Shown here: in pieces, positions 44,630 to 52,376 of the stretch
Layout of the letters: each line of letters starts with the position of its first letter
How positions within the stretch are numbered: the first letter of the stretch is position 1
Origin: Paenibacillus durus
GTDB taxonomy: Bacteria; Bacillota; Bacilli; Paenibacillales; Paenibacillaceae
NCBI RefSeq assembly: GCF_000756615.1
Contig: NZ_CP009288.1
Coordinates: 4,836,001-4,900,000, forward strand
Length of the DNA: 64,000 nucleotides
Direction: 5' to 3'
The notes under the pieces: generated by a model
The model's database searches: none
What the model was told of the DNA's origin: nothing
What the model saw: the letters and a program-made list of their open reading frames with translations, nothing else
Position numbers and translations under genes: made by a program

Positions 44630-45091
44630 TCAATCTTTGCTCTTAATCATTTTTCTAATTATTCCGTCATGAAATATCTCTATTACATAATTGTTTTCTT
44701 TATATAGCCAAACATCTGGGGATACAGCTGTGACTTCATTAATATTCTCTATTATCTTATTCATCTTAGCTTGTATTACTGGATCGAAGCCGTGACTCCA
44801 CAAAACATAACCTTCCTCATCCTTCATCAAGTACAAGGTTTCTAATGTTTTCAAATCGATTTCTTCAAATTCATATTTCGTCCAGTCTATTCGCCCAAAG
44901 AATGTGATTTGATATTCATTTTGAAATGCAGTATAAATCTCTTCAGTCTTTTCATTACTGAATATTACAGTCCCTTCACCGAGTGCCTCCATACATTCAT
45001 CGAAGAATGAGCTCGTTCCTTTCTTTTGAGCCTTTAACTTTTGTCTTTCCAGTAATAATTGAAGTTTTGCTTTTCTTGATTTCGCATCCAT
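44630..45091 (-). CDS. CDI-immunity-like protein, copy 1
   Basis: A 153-aa acidic cytoplasmic protein from the ATG at 45091 (MDAKSRKAKLQLLLERQKLK), with TAGGAG upstream. Segments SFFDECMEALGEGTVIFSNE, FGRIDWTKYEFEEI and SPDVWLYKENNYVIEIFHDG resemble proteins annotated as CDI toxin immunity proteins in Bacillales; this is a tentative family memory. A near-identical paralogue lies at 49789-50250 in its own cassette. If it is an immunity protein, the cassette would protect against toxins of competitors. Confidence 0.7.
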   Translation of the reverse strand: MDAKSRKAKLQLLLERQKLKAQKKGTSSFFDECMEALGEGTVIFSNEKTEEIYTAFQNEYQITFFGRIDWTKYEFEEIDLKTLETLYLMKDEEGYVLWSHGFDPVIQAKMNKIIENINEVTAVSPDVWLYKENNYVIEIFHDGIIRKMIKSKD

Positions 45092-45138
45092 AAGCCAGCT
45101 CCTATAAATATCACGTTTCGTCAATTTCGCTTAATTAC

Positions 45139-45175
45139 CTATAACATTCCCGCATTCGTGAATGCATTGTTATGT
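45139..45175 (-). repeat. attC-like element 2 (compact, 37 bp)
   Basis: CTATAAC...CGCATTCGTGAATGCATT...GTTATGT. Only the outer stem is present; all internal hairpins are absent. The stem contains an asymmetry (ATTCCCGCATTC against GAATGCATT), leaving unpaired bases as in attC sites. Confidence 0.8.
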
Positions 45176-45215
45176 GATGTCCCTGTCCTCTTCGAACAAT
45201 TACTCAAATCCATAT

Positions 45216-45638
45216 CTATAATCTACAAACTGTGATCTTTACAGATGTATTGATAAATTCATTTATTATTATCTCTTTTACTCTTCCCCATTGTAATTTA
45301 TCTAGGCCACAACCAATTTCAGGCATAGCTATTTGGTTGATGGATTCTTGCATACAAATTTCTTTCATTGAACTTAATGATAATGTTAATGTCTCATAGG
45401 TTGGTTTTTGCCAATATTTTTTCTTGGTTATTAAATTAAACACTCTGTCTACTTTATAACATTTACCTACAATTAATTCATTTCTACTTGCAATATCTTG
45501 AAGTGAGGATAACTTGAATCTCTTCCGAAATTGCACAGCAATACCCGCCCCCATCTTAGCATCTGCTGAAATACAGTGGGCCAAATGGTAATCCTCTGGC
45601 ATAGAAAATAAGTCTTTTTTAATCTCTTGAAATTCCAT
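45216..45638 (-). CDS. Macrodomain protein
   Basis: A 140-aa protein from the ATG at 45638 (GGAGTG upstream). It has the macrodomain layout: an AHCISADAKMGAGIAVQFRKRF start with the AxMGxGIA loop, and a later MPEIGCGLDKLQWGRVKEII, the conserved IGCGxxxxxW ligand loop. Macrodomains bind or remove ADP-ribose; small stand-alone ones of this type often reverse ADP-ribosylation or hydrolyse ADP-ribose phosphate. It is in the same repeat-to-repeat interval as the truncated kinase and a lipoprotein, suggesting that two elements have been lost there. Confidence 0.88.
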   Translation of the reverse strand: MEFQEIKKDLFSMPEDYHLAHCISADAKMGAGIAVQFRKRFKLSSLQDIASRNELIVGKCYKVDRVFNLITKKKYWQKPTYETLTLSLSSMKEICMQESINQIAMPEIGCGLDKLQWGRVKEIIINEFINTSVKITVCRL

Positions 45639-45711
45639 AGGATTCACTCCATCATAATATTTCTTTTCTTCTCTAAACTTTCTATCCATTCATCAACCTG
45701 TCTTCTTGTTT

Positions 45712-45930
45712 TTACAATGTTCTTGAGTAGTTTCCATCGATTATCCATTGATCTTCGTTCGTAAATTTTTCAACGATCTGATCCCACTCATCATTTGGTG
45801 TAGGGACCCAATTGGCATTCCAAAAATGTGCATCCAAATGTATTACCGGAATATTGAGTATTTTGCTAAGCTTCTGAGATAAGGTCGATTTGCCCGATCC
45901 GCCTGATCCAATAACCAATATTCGATTCAT
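45712..45930 (-). pseudogene. Truncated P-loop kinase (topology-modulation/FlaR-like)
   Basis: The 72 residues MNRILVIGSGGSGKSTLSQK ... WIIDGNYSRTL match the first half of adenylate-kinase-like proteins called DNA topology modulation protein, which usually run to about 170-185 aa. Walker A GSGGSGKST is intact. After the stop, the bases up to 45655 can be read as QVDEWIESLEKKRN, which looks like a leftover kinase C-terminus, so an internal deletion is likely. It has a good ribosome binding site, so the fragment may still be translated. Confidence 0.7.
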
Positions 45931-45938
45931 ACTGCCTC

Positions 45939-46466
45939 CTACTCCTTGTCTTTGTAGGGCACTTCAACAGCTACTTTTCCATCTTTGGTATAGGCTTTTA
46001 CTTTCATTTCATTAATTTCTGCTATCGCATACCATATTCTCTTCCAGTTGGTATTTATAATATTCCCTTCGATTATCTGTCCGTGTTTATCTGTAACTTC
46101 GATTTTTGTTATATCAGGAGTGTCAATTAAACCATATAAGATCCTATAACTCTCTTTCTGATCCAAATGAATTCTCCCAGCTTCAATAATGACTTTGGAA
46201 GGTGAATAATAAGAGTATGAATCTATAACCTTCCAGCCTTTCTGTTCATTTCCCTGAAAAATGGCTACTCCGATTCCAGTATTGTTACTATCAAACGGAG
46301 CCTTATAAAAACCAATGACCTTCTCTTCTACTTGTTTTGTGTAAAGCAGTTCATAATGTTGATCTGGATGTTGTTTTCGAAATGCTTCGGTTATTGTATT
46401 GCTTTTACATCCTCCGATGAATGCACATACAAGAATAATAAGAATTAAATACTTAATATGATTCAT
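45939..46466 (-). CDS. Putative lipoprotein, unknown function
   Basis: The 175-aa protein has a signal peptide and lipobox (LVCAFIGGCKSN, Cys at about residue 20), then a beta-rich domain (HYELLYTKQVEEKVIGFYKA, GIGVAIFQGNEQKGW, NTNWKRIWYAIAEIN). Its layout resembles the lipoprotein at 61871-62425 (LLYSTNVDNGKIAL, RYWYVLFDN), so the two may be distant relatives carried by different cassettes. It starts after AGGAGAAGGC. Confidence 0.8.
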   Translation of the reverse strand: MNHIKYLILIILVCAFIGGCKSNTITEAFRKQHPDQHYELLYTKQVEEKVIGFYKAPFDSNNTGIGVAIFQGNEQKGWKVIDSYSYYSPSKVIIEAGRIHLDQKESYRILYGLIDTPDITKIEVTDKHGQIIEGNIINTNWKRIWYAIAEINEMKVKAYTKDGKVAVEVPYKDKE

Positions 46467-46506
46467 GCCTTCTCCTATCTACCTGGATCTTCATCCGCTA
46501 AAATAC

Positions 46507-46557
46507 CTTGGGCAGACCCAGAAGCTCTGCTTCCGCAGCGTGAATGCTGTGTTATAT
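46507..46557 (-). repeat. attC-like element 3 (right half)
   Basis: It retains GGCAGACCCAGAAG, GCAGCGTGAATGCTGT and the GTTATAT box. The left half is gone. The flanking sequence to its right is shared with the element-11 cassette, because both carry the same Nudix gene. Confidence 0.75.
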
Positions 46558-46588
46558 GAAGGATTCGCCTTCTTCGAAATCGCTAAGT

Positions 46589-47014
46589 TTATCTTCTTCC
46601 TTGATCAGTATATGGTATTTCTATGTTCTTATTTATTAGTATTCTTATTCCTTCTTCGTAATACGGCATTAATTGTTCTGCTTCATTAATGTCTTTCCAT
46701 GCTATCTCAGTTATTTCCTCTGGTCTTTCGATACGTTCATGTCCATTTGTAATCTCGCCGTTAAAAGTAAAAAATACAGCATGTTCCTGCCTATCTTCAA
46801 AAATGCATTCATTAACTGCAACTATGCCGAATACATTCACTTCATATCCAGTTTCTTCTTTCACCTCTCTAATTGCAGCTTGTTTTAGTGTTTCTCCTTT
46901 TTCTACCGCTCCTCCTGGTAAGGTCCAACTATTATTGTCTTTGTTCTTTACCATCAAGATTTTAGTTTTGTTTTCTTTAGTTATTAATGAGTAGGCTACA
47001 TCAACTCTATTCAA
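46589..47014 (-). CDS. Nudix hydrolase (intact copy)
   Basis: A 141-aa Nudix protein with the box [24 protein letters not shown] (GX5EX7REXXEEXG; residues split here only for description). It starts at a TTG (47014) after AGGGGATG. The substrate is unknown; small Nudix enzymes of this type clean up oxidised or excess nucleotides. A second copy at 53206-53627 is almost identical but frameshifted, so this is the functional version of a duplicated cassette. Confidence 0.92.
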   Translation of the reverse strand: MNRVDVAYSLITKENKTKILMVKNKDNNSWTLPGGAVEKGETLKQAAIREVKEETGYEVNVFGIVAVNECIFEDRQEHAVFFTFNGEITNGHERIERPEEITEIAWKDINEAEQLMPYYEEGIRILINKNIEIPYTDQGRR

Positions 47015-47035
47015 AGTTACATCCCCTTAAGTTTT

Positions 47036-47063
47036 TTTGCATATATTACATATATTGTTATAT
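47036..47063 (-). repeat. Possible element 4 remnant
   Basis: GCATATATTACATATATT followed by GTTATAT lies between the Nudix gene and the isochorismatase-type gene, where an element is expected. It keeps only an end box and a short AT stem. Confidence 0.3.
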
Positions 47064-47093
47064 GCTATCGGAGCCTTCCTTGCCTTTCTGCTT

Positions 47094-47582
47094 TCACTTT
47101 CTTATTAAATATTCAACGACAGGATAAGAGATCAAGTTCCTATCCCGGTATGTTGAAGTTATCACATCACTATTATTACTTAAAATTCCATTTTGTAATA
47201 GTACAGGCTTAAATCCTCGTTCAATGGCTCCGTTATAGGTAAATAAAACGCAATGCTCTGCGGCAAACCCTGAAATGATTATTAACTCTACGCTTTGTTT
47301 CAATAAAATTTGTTCTAATTCTGTCTTCCAAAATGCATTCGAGTTTTCTTTGGTCAGTATCAAGTCTTTTTCTTCGGTTTGAATTTCTGGAACACTATTA
47401 TATAAATCTCTATTTGGTTCTTTAAGACCTTCAATGTCTTGAACATGTATGACAACATGATCATTCGAACGAAGCAAATCTGACACATAATTGATATACT
47501 CGCAAGCTCTATCTATTATTTTCTTTTCTAGATCCTGTAGATGGATTGTTTGCATATCAATAATTAAAAAACCAATTTTCAT
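47094..47582 (-). CDS. Isochorismatase-family cysteine hydrolase
   Basis: A 162-aa protein from the ATG at 47582 (AGGGAG upstream). It has the N-terminal catalytic aspartate in IGFLIIDMQ, a central lysine region (KENSNAFWKTELEQIL), and the catalytic cysteine in SGFAAEHCVLFTYNGAIERG. Members hydrolyse amides such as nicotinamide or vinyl ethers; the exact substrate is open. A single-gene cassette enzyme of this sort is typical of integron gene pools. Confidence 0.88.
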   Translation of the reverse strand: MKIGFLIIDMQTIHLQDLEKKIIDRACEYINYVSDLLRSNDHVVIHVQDIEGLKEPNRDLYNSVPEIQTEEKDLILTKENSNAFWKTELEQILLKQSVELIIISGFAAEHCVLFTYNGAIERGFKPVLLQNGILSNNSDVITSTYRDRNLISYPVVEYLIRK

Positions 47583-47615
47583 CAAGGACACTCCCTATTG
47601 CATACGCCTTCCTGA

Positions 47616-48206
47616 CTACGCCATAAATTCGAACTTATACTTCATCAATTTATTTAACTGATTATACTGATCTAAAGTGCAAAAACTTATAATGCAGTCT
47701 TGTTCTAGGTTCAAAAATATATAACGTTCTTCTAACTGCAGTTCACTACACAAATCAGAAAACTTCTCAACAAAGCCAATATCAAACCAATCATAATTAT
47801 ATTGTAATTCCCAGTTATATTCCTTATTGTAAAGTTCAAAGGAAAACCAAGCTACTTCATGATCATGATCCACCATACTTTTTATATTTTGCAAAGGCAG
47901 TTTTCCTTTAGCCAAAATTATCATTTTGTTAGCAAGTTCAGCATAAATATCTTCATCTTCAACACATTCCATATCGAAATGCCATACATCATTAGAAACT
48001 ATAACTAATTCATCTTTTTCGTTACCAAATTCTCCGCCCATTACTATCAACAATGTATAGTACGGATCCTGTTCATACTCTTCTCGATCGAAGTGTTCGA
48101 ACAAATAATCAATAGAAATATTAGTTTCTAAACTGATTCCGAGCTCATTAAGAGTGTTAATTTGATCTTCTAATGTAATCCTTTTCTTTTTGAATAATCC
48201 AAACAT
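47616..48206 (-). CDS. Hypothetical acidic protein (immunity-like)
   Basis: The 196-aa soluble protein starts MFGLFKKKRITLEDQINTLN after GAGGAG and has acidic, aromatic segments (EHFDREEYEQDPYYTLLIVMG, WELQYNYDWFDIGFVEKFSD). Its composition resembles toxin-immunity proteins, but I do not recognise a family. The interval between it and the hydrolase gene holds only 33 bp with scraps of element sequence (TTGCATACGCCTTCCTGA). Confidence 0.65.
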   Translation of the reverse strand: MFGLFKKKRITLEDQINTLNELGISLETNISIDYLFEHFDREEYEQDPYYTLLIVMGGEFGNEKDELVIVSNDVWHFDMECVEDEDIYAELANKMIILAKGKLPLQNIKSMVDHDHEVAWFSFELYNKEYNWELQYNYDWFDIGFVEKFSDLCSELQLEERYIFLNLEQDCIISFCTLDQYNQLNKLMKYKFEFMA

Positions 48207-48224
48207 GTTTTTCTCCTCATCTTT

Positions 48225-48551
48225 TTAATACTTTATATTATTTATTCTGAATAACGCGAAGCAAAGTAAATATATTAGGTTTGTAACCCCAAACAACAAA
48301 AAAACACCTGGGCTTAACAACATATACATACTGTATGGAAAGCTCCAGATGAATGAAATGAATAGAATAATACTTCTGTTAAAAAATTGGCCTATTGCAA
48401 ATAAAACGCTCGGAAGAACTAGCATGATCAAGGTAATTAACGGGCTAGTTTGATTCATTCCTTCAGCATATGGATTTACCCAAATTAAAATAAACCAAAG
48501 AGCAATTGTTGACGCACTCGCCATATAGCCAATTCGTTTAATATATTTCAT
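48225..48551 (-). CDS. Small polytopic membrane protein
   Basis: A 108-aa protein with three to four hydrophobic segments (ASTIALWFILIWV, TLIMLVLPSVLFAIG, IILFISFIWSFPYSMYML, VTNLIYLLCFALF). GAGGTG precedes the ATG. The function is unknown. The following 50 bp contain ACGGACCCGTAGGGG, probably the worn AACCC hairpin arm of an element. Confidence 0.65.
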   Translation of the reverse strand: MKYIKRIGYMASASTIALWFILIWVNPYAEGMNQTSPLITLIMLVLPSVLFAIGQFFNRSIILFISFIWSFPYSMYMLLSPGVFLLFGVTNLIYLLCFALFRINNIKY

Positions 48552-48602
48552 ACGAATACACCTCTTTATTTTTTGAACATCACGGACCCGTAGGGGTAAT
48601 AA

Positions 48603-48785
48603 TCAATCATAAAATAAAGTTAAGTAAGCAGGGTACATTATCGGCAAGCTCACTAGAAATCCTGTAATCATAATAATTATTGCTTGTTTTATTGAATTGA
48701 GTGATCTATAGAATAGTATTTTCATATTTCTGTTATAGTAGAAGCAACTAATTAGGATGAGCAATATATAGATTATTAACGTCAT
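48603..48785 (-). CDS. Very small membrane protein (possibly a remnant)
   Basis: A 60-aa frame with two hydrophobic stretches (MTLIIYILLILISCFYY and IIIMITGFLVSLPIMYPAYL). No clear binding site precedes the ATG, so it may be a truncated gene. The next 45 bp contain CGATGTTACCGAAGG, resembling a decayed end box. Confidence 0.4.
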   Translation of the reverse strand: MTLIIYILLILISCFYYNRNMKILFYRSLNSIKQAIIIMITGFLVSLPIMYPAYLTLFYD

Positions 48786-48830
48786 TAAACCGATGGATCT
48801 CGATGTTACCGAAGGTCCAATATAATCTTC

Positions 48831-48971
48831 TCAAAACCTATGCTGATACTCAAATCCAAAATAAGCAATGTAGGAAAATAGATAAATACAACCCGTTATT
48901 AGAGATGCTACGATAAGTAATATAATCTTTATCTTTGGTGTATGAATACCCTCATTGGAATTTTCGCTCAT
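48831..48971 (-). CDS. Small single-span membrane protein
   Basis: From the ATG at 48971: MSENSNEGIHTPKIKIILLI, then VASLITGCIYLFSYIAYFGF and a short tail (46 aa). AGCAGGAC lies upstream. A longer frame to 49022 would run into element 5, so the inner start is preferred. The function is unknown. Confidence 0.5.
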   Translation of the reverse strand: MSENSNEGIHTPKIKIILLIVASLITGCIYLFSYIAYFGFEYQHRF

Positions 48972-48995
48972 AAAGTCCTGCTTTCTGATTATTTT

Positions 48996-49089
48996 ACCTA
49001 ACATTTTCGTGCGCCCCGCCACATTAAGACTCTGCAGGAGCTTTCATTAACAATATTCGAGCGGCTTAAGGCTAAGTATGTAGTTAGGC
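48996..49089 (-). repeat. attC-like element 5 (degenerate)
   Basis: ACCTAAC at the left and GTTAGGC at the right enclose a shortened interior, which keeps GCGGCTTAAGG but not GACCAAGG. The boxes are close to canonical integron core sites. Confidence 0.6.
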
Positions 49090-49101
49090 CTTTTCATACT
49101 C

Positions 49102-49653
49102 TCACTTTCCCTTATAAAGGAAATCTAATTGGTAGTCGTTTAGTTCGAAATAATATTCCATTAATTGGATCGTTCTCTGTCTTATTCTTTCTCGTTTAAC
49201 AATTGTGTTAGTAACATAACCCTGCGTGCCGAAATATCCCTTACTTAAGAAGGTTTGGTCCATAAATTCTAATTCTTTCAAATGATAGGTTTCCCATCCT
49301 TTCTGTGAAGCTTCCAGCAATTTATACTCGTCATCAGAAAGTTTCATTTTTAGCTTTTTAATTATTTCATTAAGTTCATCTTTCCATATCCCATAGTATT
49401 TATCTTCTAGTTGTACCCACCCAAATGTTGAGAATTCTTTTGATGTTTGAAACTTTTCTGATTCAATATCATATTCTCTGTCAATCGGATTATTCTTTAT
49501 AATATTGTTAAAATCATCTGGCCCCATTTGGTAGTCTCCATAGTAGATACTATCTTCATTATTTTCAGAAGAAGAATCAAGATGAGTATCGTGTTTATCA
49601 TCACATGAAGAAAGCAATAAAATCGCAAACAAAATAATTATTAGTTTTTTCAT
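49102..49653 (-). CDS. Lipoprotein with LprI-like domain
   Basis: The 183-aa protein has a lipobox (ILLLSSCDDK, Cys at about 17) followed by an acidic linker. The C-terminal half has IIKKLKMKLSDDEYKLLEASQKGWETY and a terminal IRQRTIQLMEYYFE, the pattern of LprI/DUF1311 domains (AQ-x-W-x-x-Y after a long helix). LprI was named as a lysozyme inhibitor lipoprotein; activity here is unknown. GAGGTATTTC precedes the ATG. Confidence 0.7.
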   Translation of the reverse strand: MKKLIIILFAILLLSSCDDKHDTHLDSSSENNEDSIYYGDYQMGPDDFNNIIKNNPIDREYDIESEKFQTSKEFSTFGWVQLEDKYYGIWKDELNEIIKKLKMKLSDDEYKLLEASQKGWETYHLKELEFMDQTFLSKGYFGTQGYVTNTIVKRERIRQRTIQLMEYYFELNDYQLDFLYKGK

Positions 49654-49692
49654 TGAAATACCTCAATTAATAAGTTTGTTGTTAGGCCTATT

Positions 49693-49785
49693 GCATATAA
49701 TATCCTTGTATCTAGGGAACCCGAGAAGCTTAAGTGAGCGTTAACGAAAAAATCAAATTGGACTTACTCTCATGAGGTTGTCTGC
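49693..49785 (-). repeat. attC-like element 6 (partial)
   Basis: It contains GGGAACCCGAGAAGCTTAAG, ACTTACTC and GGTTGTCTGCCT, and stops just before the second immunity-like gene, as element 1 does before the first. The left box is degenerate (ATAATAT); a separate GTTAGGC at 49681 lies just outside. Confidence 0.6.
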
Positions 49786-49788
49786 CTT

Positions 49789-50250
49789 TCAATCTTTGCC
49801 CTTAATCGTTCTTCTAATTATTCCGTCATGAAATATCTCTATTACATATTCGTTTTCTTTATACAGCCAAACATCTGGAGATACAGCTGTGACTTCATTA
49901 ATGTTCTCTAATATCCTATTAATTTTAACTTGTATTGATGGGTTGAAGTCGTGACTCCACAGAATATAAACGATCTCATCCTTCATCAAGTACAAGGTTT
50001 CTAATGTTTTTAAATCGATTTCTTCAAATTCATATTTCGTCCAGTCTATTCGTCCATAGAATGTGATTTGATATTCATTTTGAAATGCAGAATAAATCTC
50101 TTCAGTCTTTTCATTACTGAATATTACGGTCCCTTCACCGAGCGCCTCTATACATTCATCGAAGAATAAGCTCGTTTTATTTTTTTGAGCCTTTAGCTTT
50201 TGTCTTTCCAGTAATAATTGAAGTTTTACTTTTCTTGATTTCGCATCCAT
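49789..50250 (-). CDS. CDI-immunity-like protein, copy 2
   Basis: This 153-aa paralogue of the protein at 44630-45091 differs at about 20 positions, with most conserved blocks identical (MDAKSRKVKLQLLLERQKLK, LFFDECIEALGEGTVIFSNE, SPDVWLYKENEYVIEIFHDG). The start is taken at the same ATG as copy 1 (50250); the frame extends to 50289. Two diverged copies in separate cassettes suggest either duplication inside the array or two acquisitions from the same pool. Confidence 0.7.
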   Translation of the reverse strand: MDAKSRKVKLQLLLERQKLKAQKNKTSLFFDECIEALGEGTVIFSNEKTEEIYSAFQNEYQITFYGRIDWTKYEFEEIDLKTLETLYLMKDEIVYILWSHDFNPSIQVKINRILENINEVTAVSPDVWLYKENEYVIEIFHDGIIRRTIKGKD

Positions 50251-50293
50251 AAGCCAGCCCCAATTCATAATGTCGTCGTGTTTCGGCAATTTC

Positions 50294-50449
50294 CCATAAC
50301 TTTGTTATGTTCGCGAACCCGATAGGTTTAAAGTTCTTCAGCGCCGGGTCGAAGACTTGGCCTCGCAGGGTTATCATCCAGCCATAACCTCCTCGTCTTA
50401 GCTTCTGCGGACCAAGGATCGATAGGACGCAGCGGGAAAAAGGTATTAC
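50294..50449 (-). repeat. attC-like element 7
   Basis: CCATAAC at the left, CGAACCCGATAGG / CCTCGCAGGGTT hairpin, GCGGACCAAGGATC, then CGCAGCG and a degraded right box GTATTAC. It is full length (156 bp) with decayed ends. Confidence 0.8.
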
Positions 50450-50482
50450 CCATGCTAATGTCCTCTTGAGTTACCTTAAACA

Positions 50483-50943
50483 TTAGGAACCATAAAAATA
50501 TTTAGTTTTCTTTGTTTCTTTCTTCATCACCTTATACTTTTTACATATATACTCCCCTATAGTTATTCTTTCGTTTGTATAATATGATTGTATTTTTATA
50601 ATTTTACCGTTTTTTAGATGCAACCTATAATAATCTTCTTCCGGACTTCCGGACTTGCCACATTAATTTCGATCTGGCCAAATTTTTTCACGCTATAAAA
50701 CTCTATAAAATCTATTTCGTGAATATCAACTTCAAAAAGTCTATAGCCAAAAAAGTATTTGGTCACCGTGTCGTTAGACACTAGGTAACTGTTACCCATA
50801 ATAACTAGAAAGACTGCAACGGAAGGAATTAAAACGCCTGATGCCAGCGTTGTGCCGTTGAAATATATCCATACCATATTGAATATGATTAAAATAACTC
50901 CGAGGAAGGCTTTTGCAAAAATGCTTCTTTGAAATTTCATCAT
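50483..50943 (-). pseudogene. Membrane protein gene frameshifted by an 8-bp tandem duplication
   Basis: The intact first part (from the ATG at 50943) has two hydrophobic segments (FAKAFLGVILIIFNMVWIYF, GVLIPSVAVFLVIMGNSYLV) and a PH-like strand region (FGYRLFEVDIHEIDFIEFYS), ending early at 50614. In the other frame the sequence continues as EEDYYRLHLKNGKIIKIQSY, then to a stop at 50483. At the switch point the minus strand reads GTCCGGAAGTCCGGAA (about 50640-50655), an exact 8-bp duplication. Removing one copy restores a 150-aa protein. It may be a plain mutation or a slippage switch. Confidence 0.75.
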
Positions 50944-50976
50944 AGTATTATATCCCTTTTCTTCTACATTAATTTC

Positions 50977-51056
50977 TGACAACGTTTTCGTATGTACTAA
51001 TGTTTATAGCCGGCTTATGCACGTAAGCGCCGGATGCCTTTGCCACTTAGCCGAAA
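50977..51056 (-). repeat. attC-like element 8 (left half)
   Basis: The left part TGACAACGTTTTCGTATG, GCCGGCTTATGC, GCGCCGG and GCCACTTAGCCG is kept; the GACCAAGG hairpin and right box are lost. The CPCC-like gene now ends inside this element. Confidence 0.65.
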
Positions 51057-51167
51057 TTGAATAGCATCATCCTCCCAAAAGCAAATTTCACAAATGTCAT
51101 ATGTACCAGGTGGCTCTTCATCAAGTGTTAGATACCCATAGCAATGACAGGCATATTTTATTTCCAT
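51015..51167 (-). pseudogene. CPCC-family cysteine-rich protein, truncated into an element
   Basis: The 50-aa frame starts MEIKYACHCYGYLTLDEEPP after GGAGG and continues TYDICEICFWEDD, the pattern of small CPCC zinc-ribbon proteins (family usually CPCCGY...YDICxxCFWEDD). After WEDDAIQF the frame reads through element 8 sequence (RLSGKGIRRLRA) to a stop, so the true C-terminal half is gone. It may still make a short zinc-binding peptide. Confidence 0.75.
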
Positions 51168-51182
51168 AGGTACCTCCATCAA

Positions 51183-51461
51183 CTAATCCCACCAAAAAGT
51201 CACCCCGTTAGTCAATTGTATTTCCTTAATAAGACGGTTAAGATGCCATGATACATCATTACTTTCAAATCCGATCAGTGCCCATCTAATTGAAGGATAT
51301 GGTAGGGGGCTAAATCTCCATGTATTAAGGTTGGAGTGTAATCAAGGAAATTCGTGTGATTAAAAATAGGATTCTGCTTTACCAGACCAGTTTCCAATTT
51401 CAATAGTTCTAGGACCTGTTTCAGATACATCAACAAGAAATATAGTTAATTTCTTACCCAT
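51183..51461 (-). pseudogene. Three fused gene fragments (GIY-YIG-type start, APH-type middle, unknown end)
   Basis: From 51461 the frame MGKKLTIFLVDVSETGPRTI, then EIGNWSGKAESYF stops at 51360; it looks like the start of GIY-YIG nuclease-type proteins. Directly after comes FLDYTPTLIHGDLAPYHILQ, an aminoglycoside-phosphotransferase-type catalytic loop (HGDLxPxHIL), ending at a stop. Then WALIGFESNDVSWHLNRLIK runs to a stop at 51183 and matches nothing I know. These are three scraps joined without intervening elements. Confidence 0.65.
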
Positions 51462-51492
51462 AATTATGTACTATTCTCCTTTAAAATTGATT

Positions 51493-51663
51493 TCATAACT
51501 CTTAGCATTCACGACGTTCAAGTGGATTAAGGCAGCGTAGCTGCCGGGTGGCTCCGTCACTTAGCCGGTTGAATGTATCCGGTGTTTCCTCTTCCCTGAA
51601 AAGTACCGTCCGGACCAAGGGTCGAGCTTGTCTTGGCCAGCTACGTTGAATGCGATGTTATCT
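51493..51663 (-). repeat. attC-like element 9 (full, 171 bp)
   Basis: TCATAAC at the left, GCATTCACGACG, hairpin GGCAGCGTAGCTGCC, CCGTCCGGACCAAGGG, CGTTGAATGCGAT and right box GTTATCT. The right box is the reverse complement of the start box of the same cassette (AGATAAC at 52295). Confidence 0.88.
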
Positions 51664-51687
51664 GATGCCCATGCCTTCCTTGAGTTA

Positions 51688-52242
51688 TTACTTATGTCTT
51701 TGATATCTTTGATGTTTGATAACCTTGTGCATGGCACTTTTCCCGTAAAACATAATAACCAATAATATAATAATGAAGAAAAATGGTAGTGTAATTAAAG
51801 TTAAAAATACTAGTGGCGAAAATATCTCGCCCAATAAATAGTCGTAATACTTGACTTCAAAAATTGGTATATCTCCGTATCCTATATCTTTATATCTGTC
51901 TGTGACTCCATTAAATTTTCCATACACAGTTAAATCACCTATTTCTGTAGGATCATCAACATATTTATATGGTGTATCTCCTTTCAATTCAATTTCGTAT
52001 GAATCTATCTTAGCGTAAATTTTTTTTAACAATTCTTTTGATTTTTCGTCATCTATGTAGTGCATCGGTCCAGTTGTCACTTGAAGTTCTGCATGAATCT
52101 TATCTACATTAGGTATAAGTTTATAGTATAAGAATGCACAAGCCTTATAATCTGGCACAATAATTGACAGACATAAGATAGTATACAAAAAAAGAAAAGC
52201 AAATGTGATTTTTTTAAGCTTTGATCTGTTTTTGCACCGCAT
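51688..52242 (-). CDS. Membrane protein of unknown function
   Basis: The 184-aa protein has an N-terminal helix (ITFAFLFLYTILCLSIIV), a roughly 100-residue extracytoplasmic region (HAELQVTTGPMHYIDDEKSK, GDLTVYGKFNGVTDRYK), and a C-terminal helix (FSPLVFLTLITLPFFFIIILLVIMF) with a basic tail. The ATG follows AAGTGGGAT. I do not recognise the family; the beta-rich middle with VYGKFNG recalls small DUF3592-like proteins, a weak resemblance. Confidence 0.7.
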   Translation of the reverse strand: MRCKNRSKLKKITFAFLFLYTILCLSIIVPDYKACAFLYYKLIPNVDKIHAELQVTTGPMHYIDDEKSKELLKKIYAKIDSYEIELKGDTPYKYVDDPTEIGDLTVYGKFNGVTDRYKDIGYGDIPIFEVKYYDYLLGEIFSPLVFLTLITLPFFFIIILLVIMFYGKSAMHKVIKHQRYQRHK

Positions 52243-52294
52243 TGTATTATCCCACTTTATTTTTCATTTTGAGATTTTTATTTCTATTGGTTTC

Positions 52295-52351
52295 AGATAA
52301 CGTTTCCCTTTAGGGGTCATCAAGACCCGCAGCATGAATACTGTGTTAGCT
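52295..52351 (-). repeat. attC-like element 10 (compact, 57 bp)
   Basis: AGATAAC and GTTAGCT enclose GTTTCCCTTTAGGGGTC and GACCCGCAGCATGAATACT. A short form with one internal hairpin, resembling the size of classical 59-base elements. Confidence 0.85.
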
Positions 52352-52376
52352 CATGTTCCTGCCTTCCTCGAGTATC

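Noticed and set aside
46465..46994. Plus-strand frames opposite the Nudix gene.
   Set aside because: They mirror the conserved Nudix reading frame and have no start signals.
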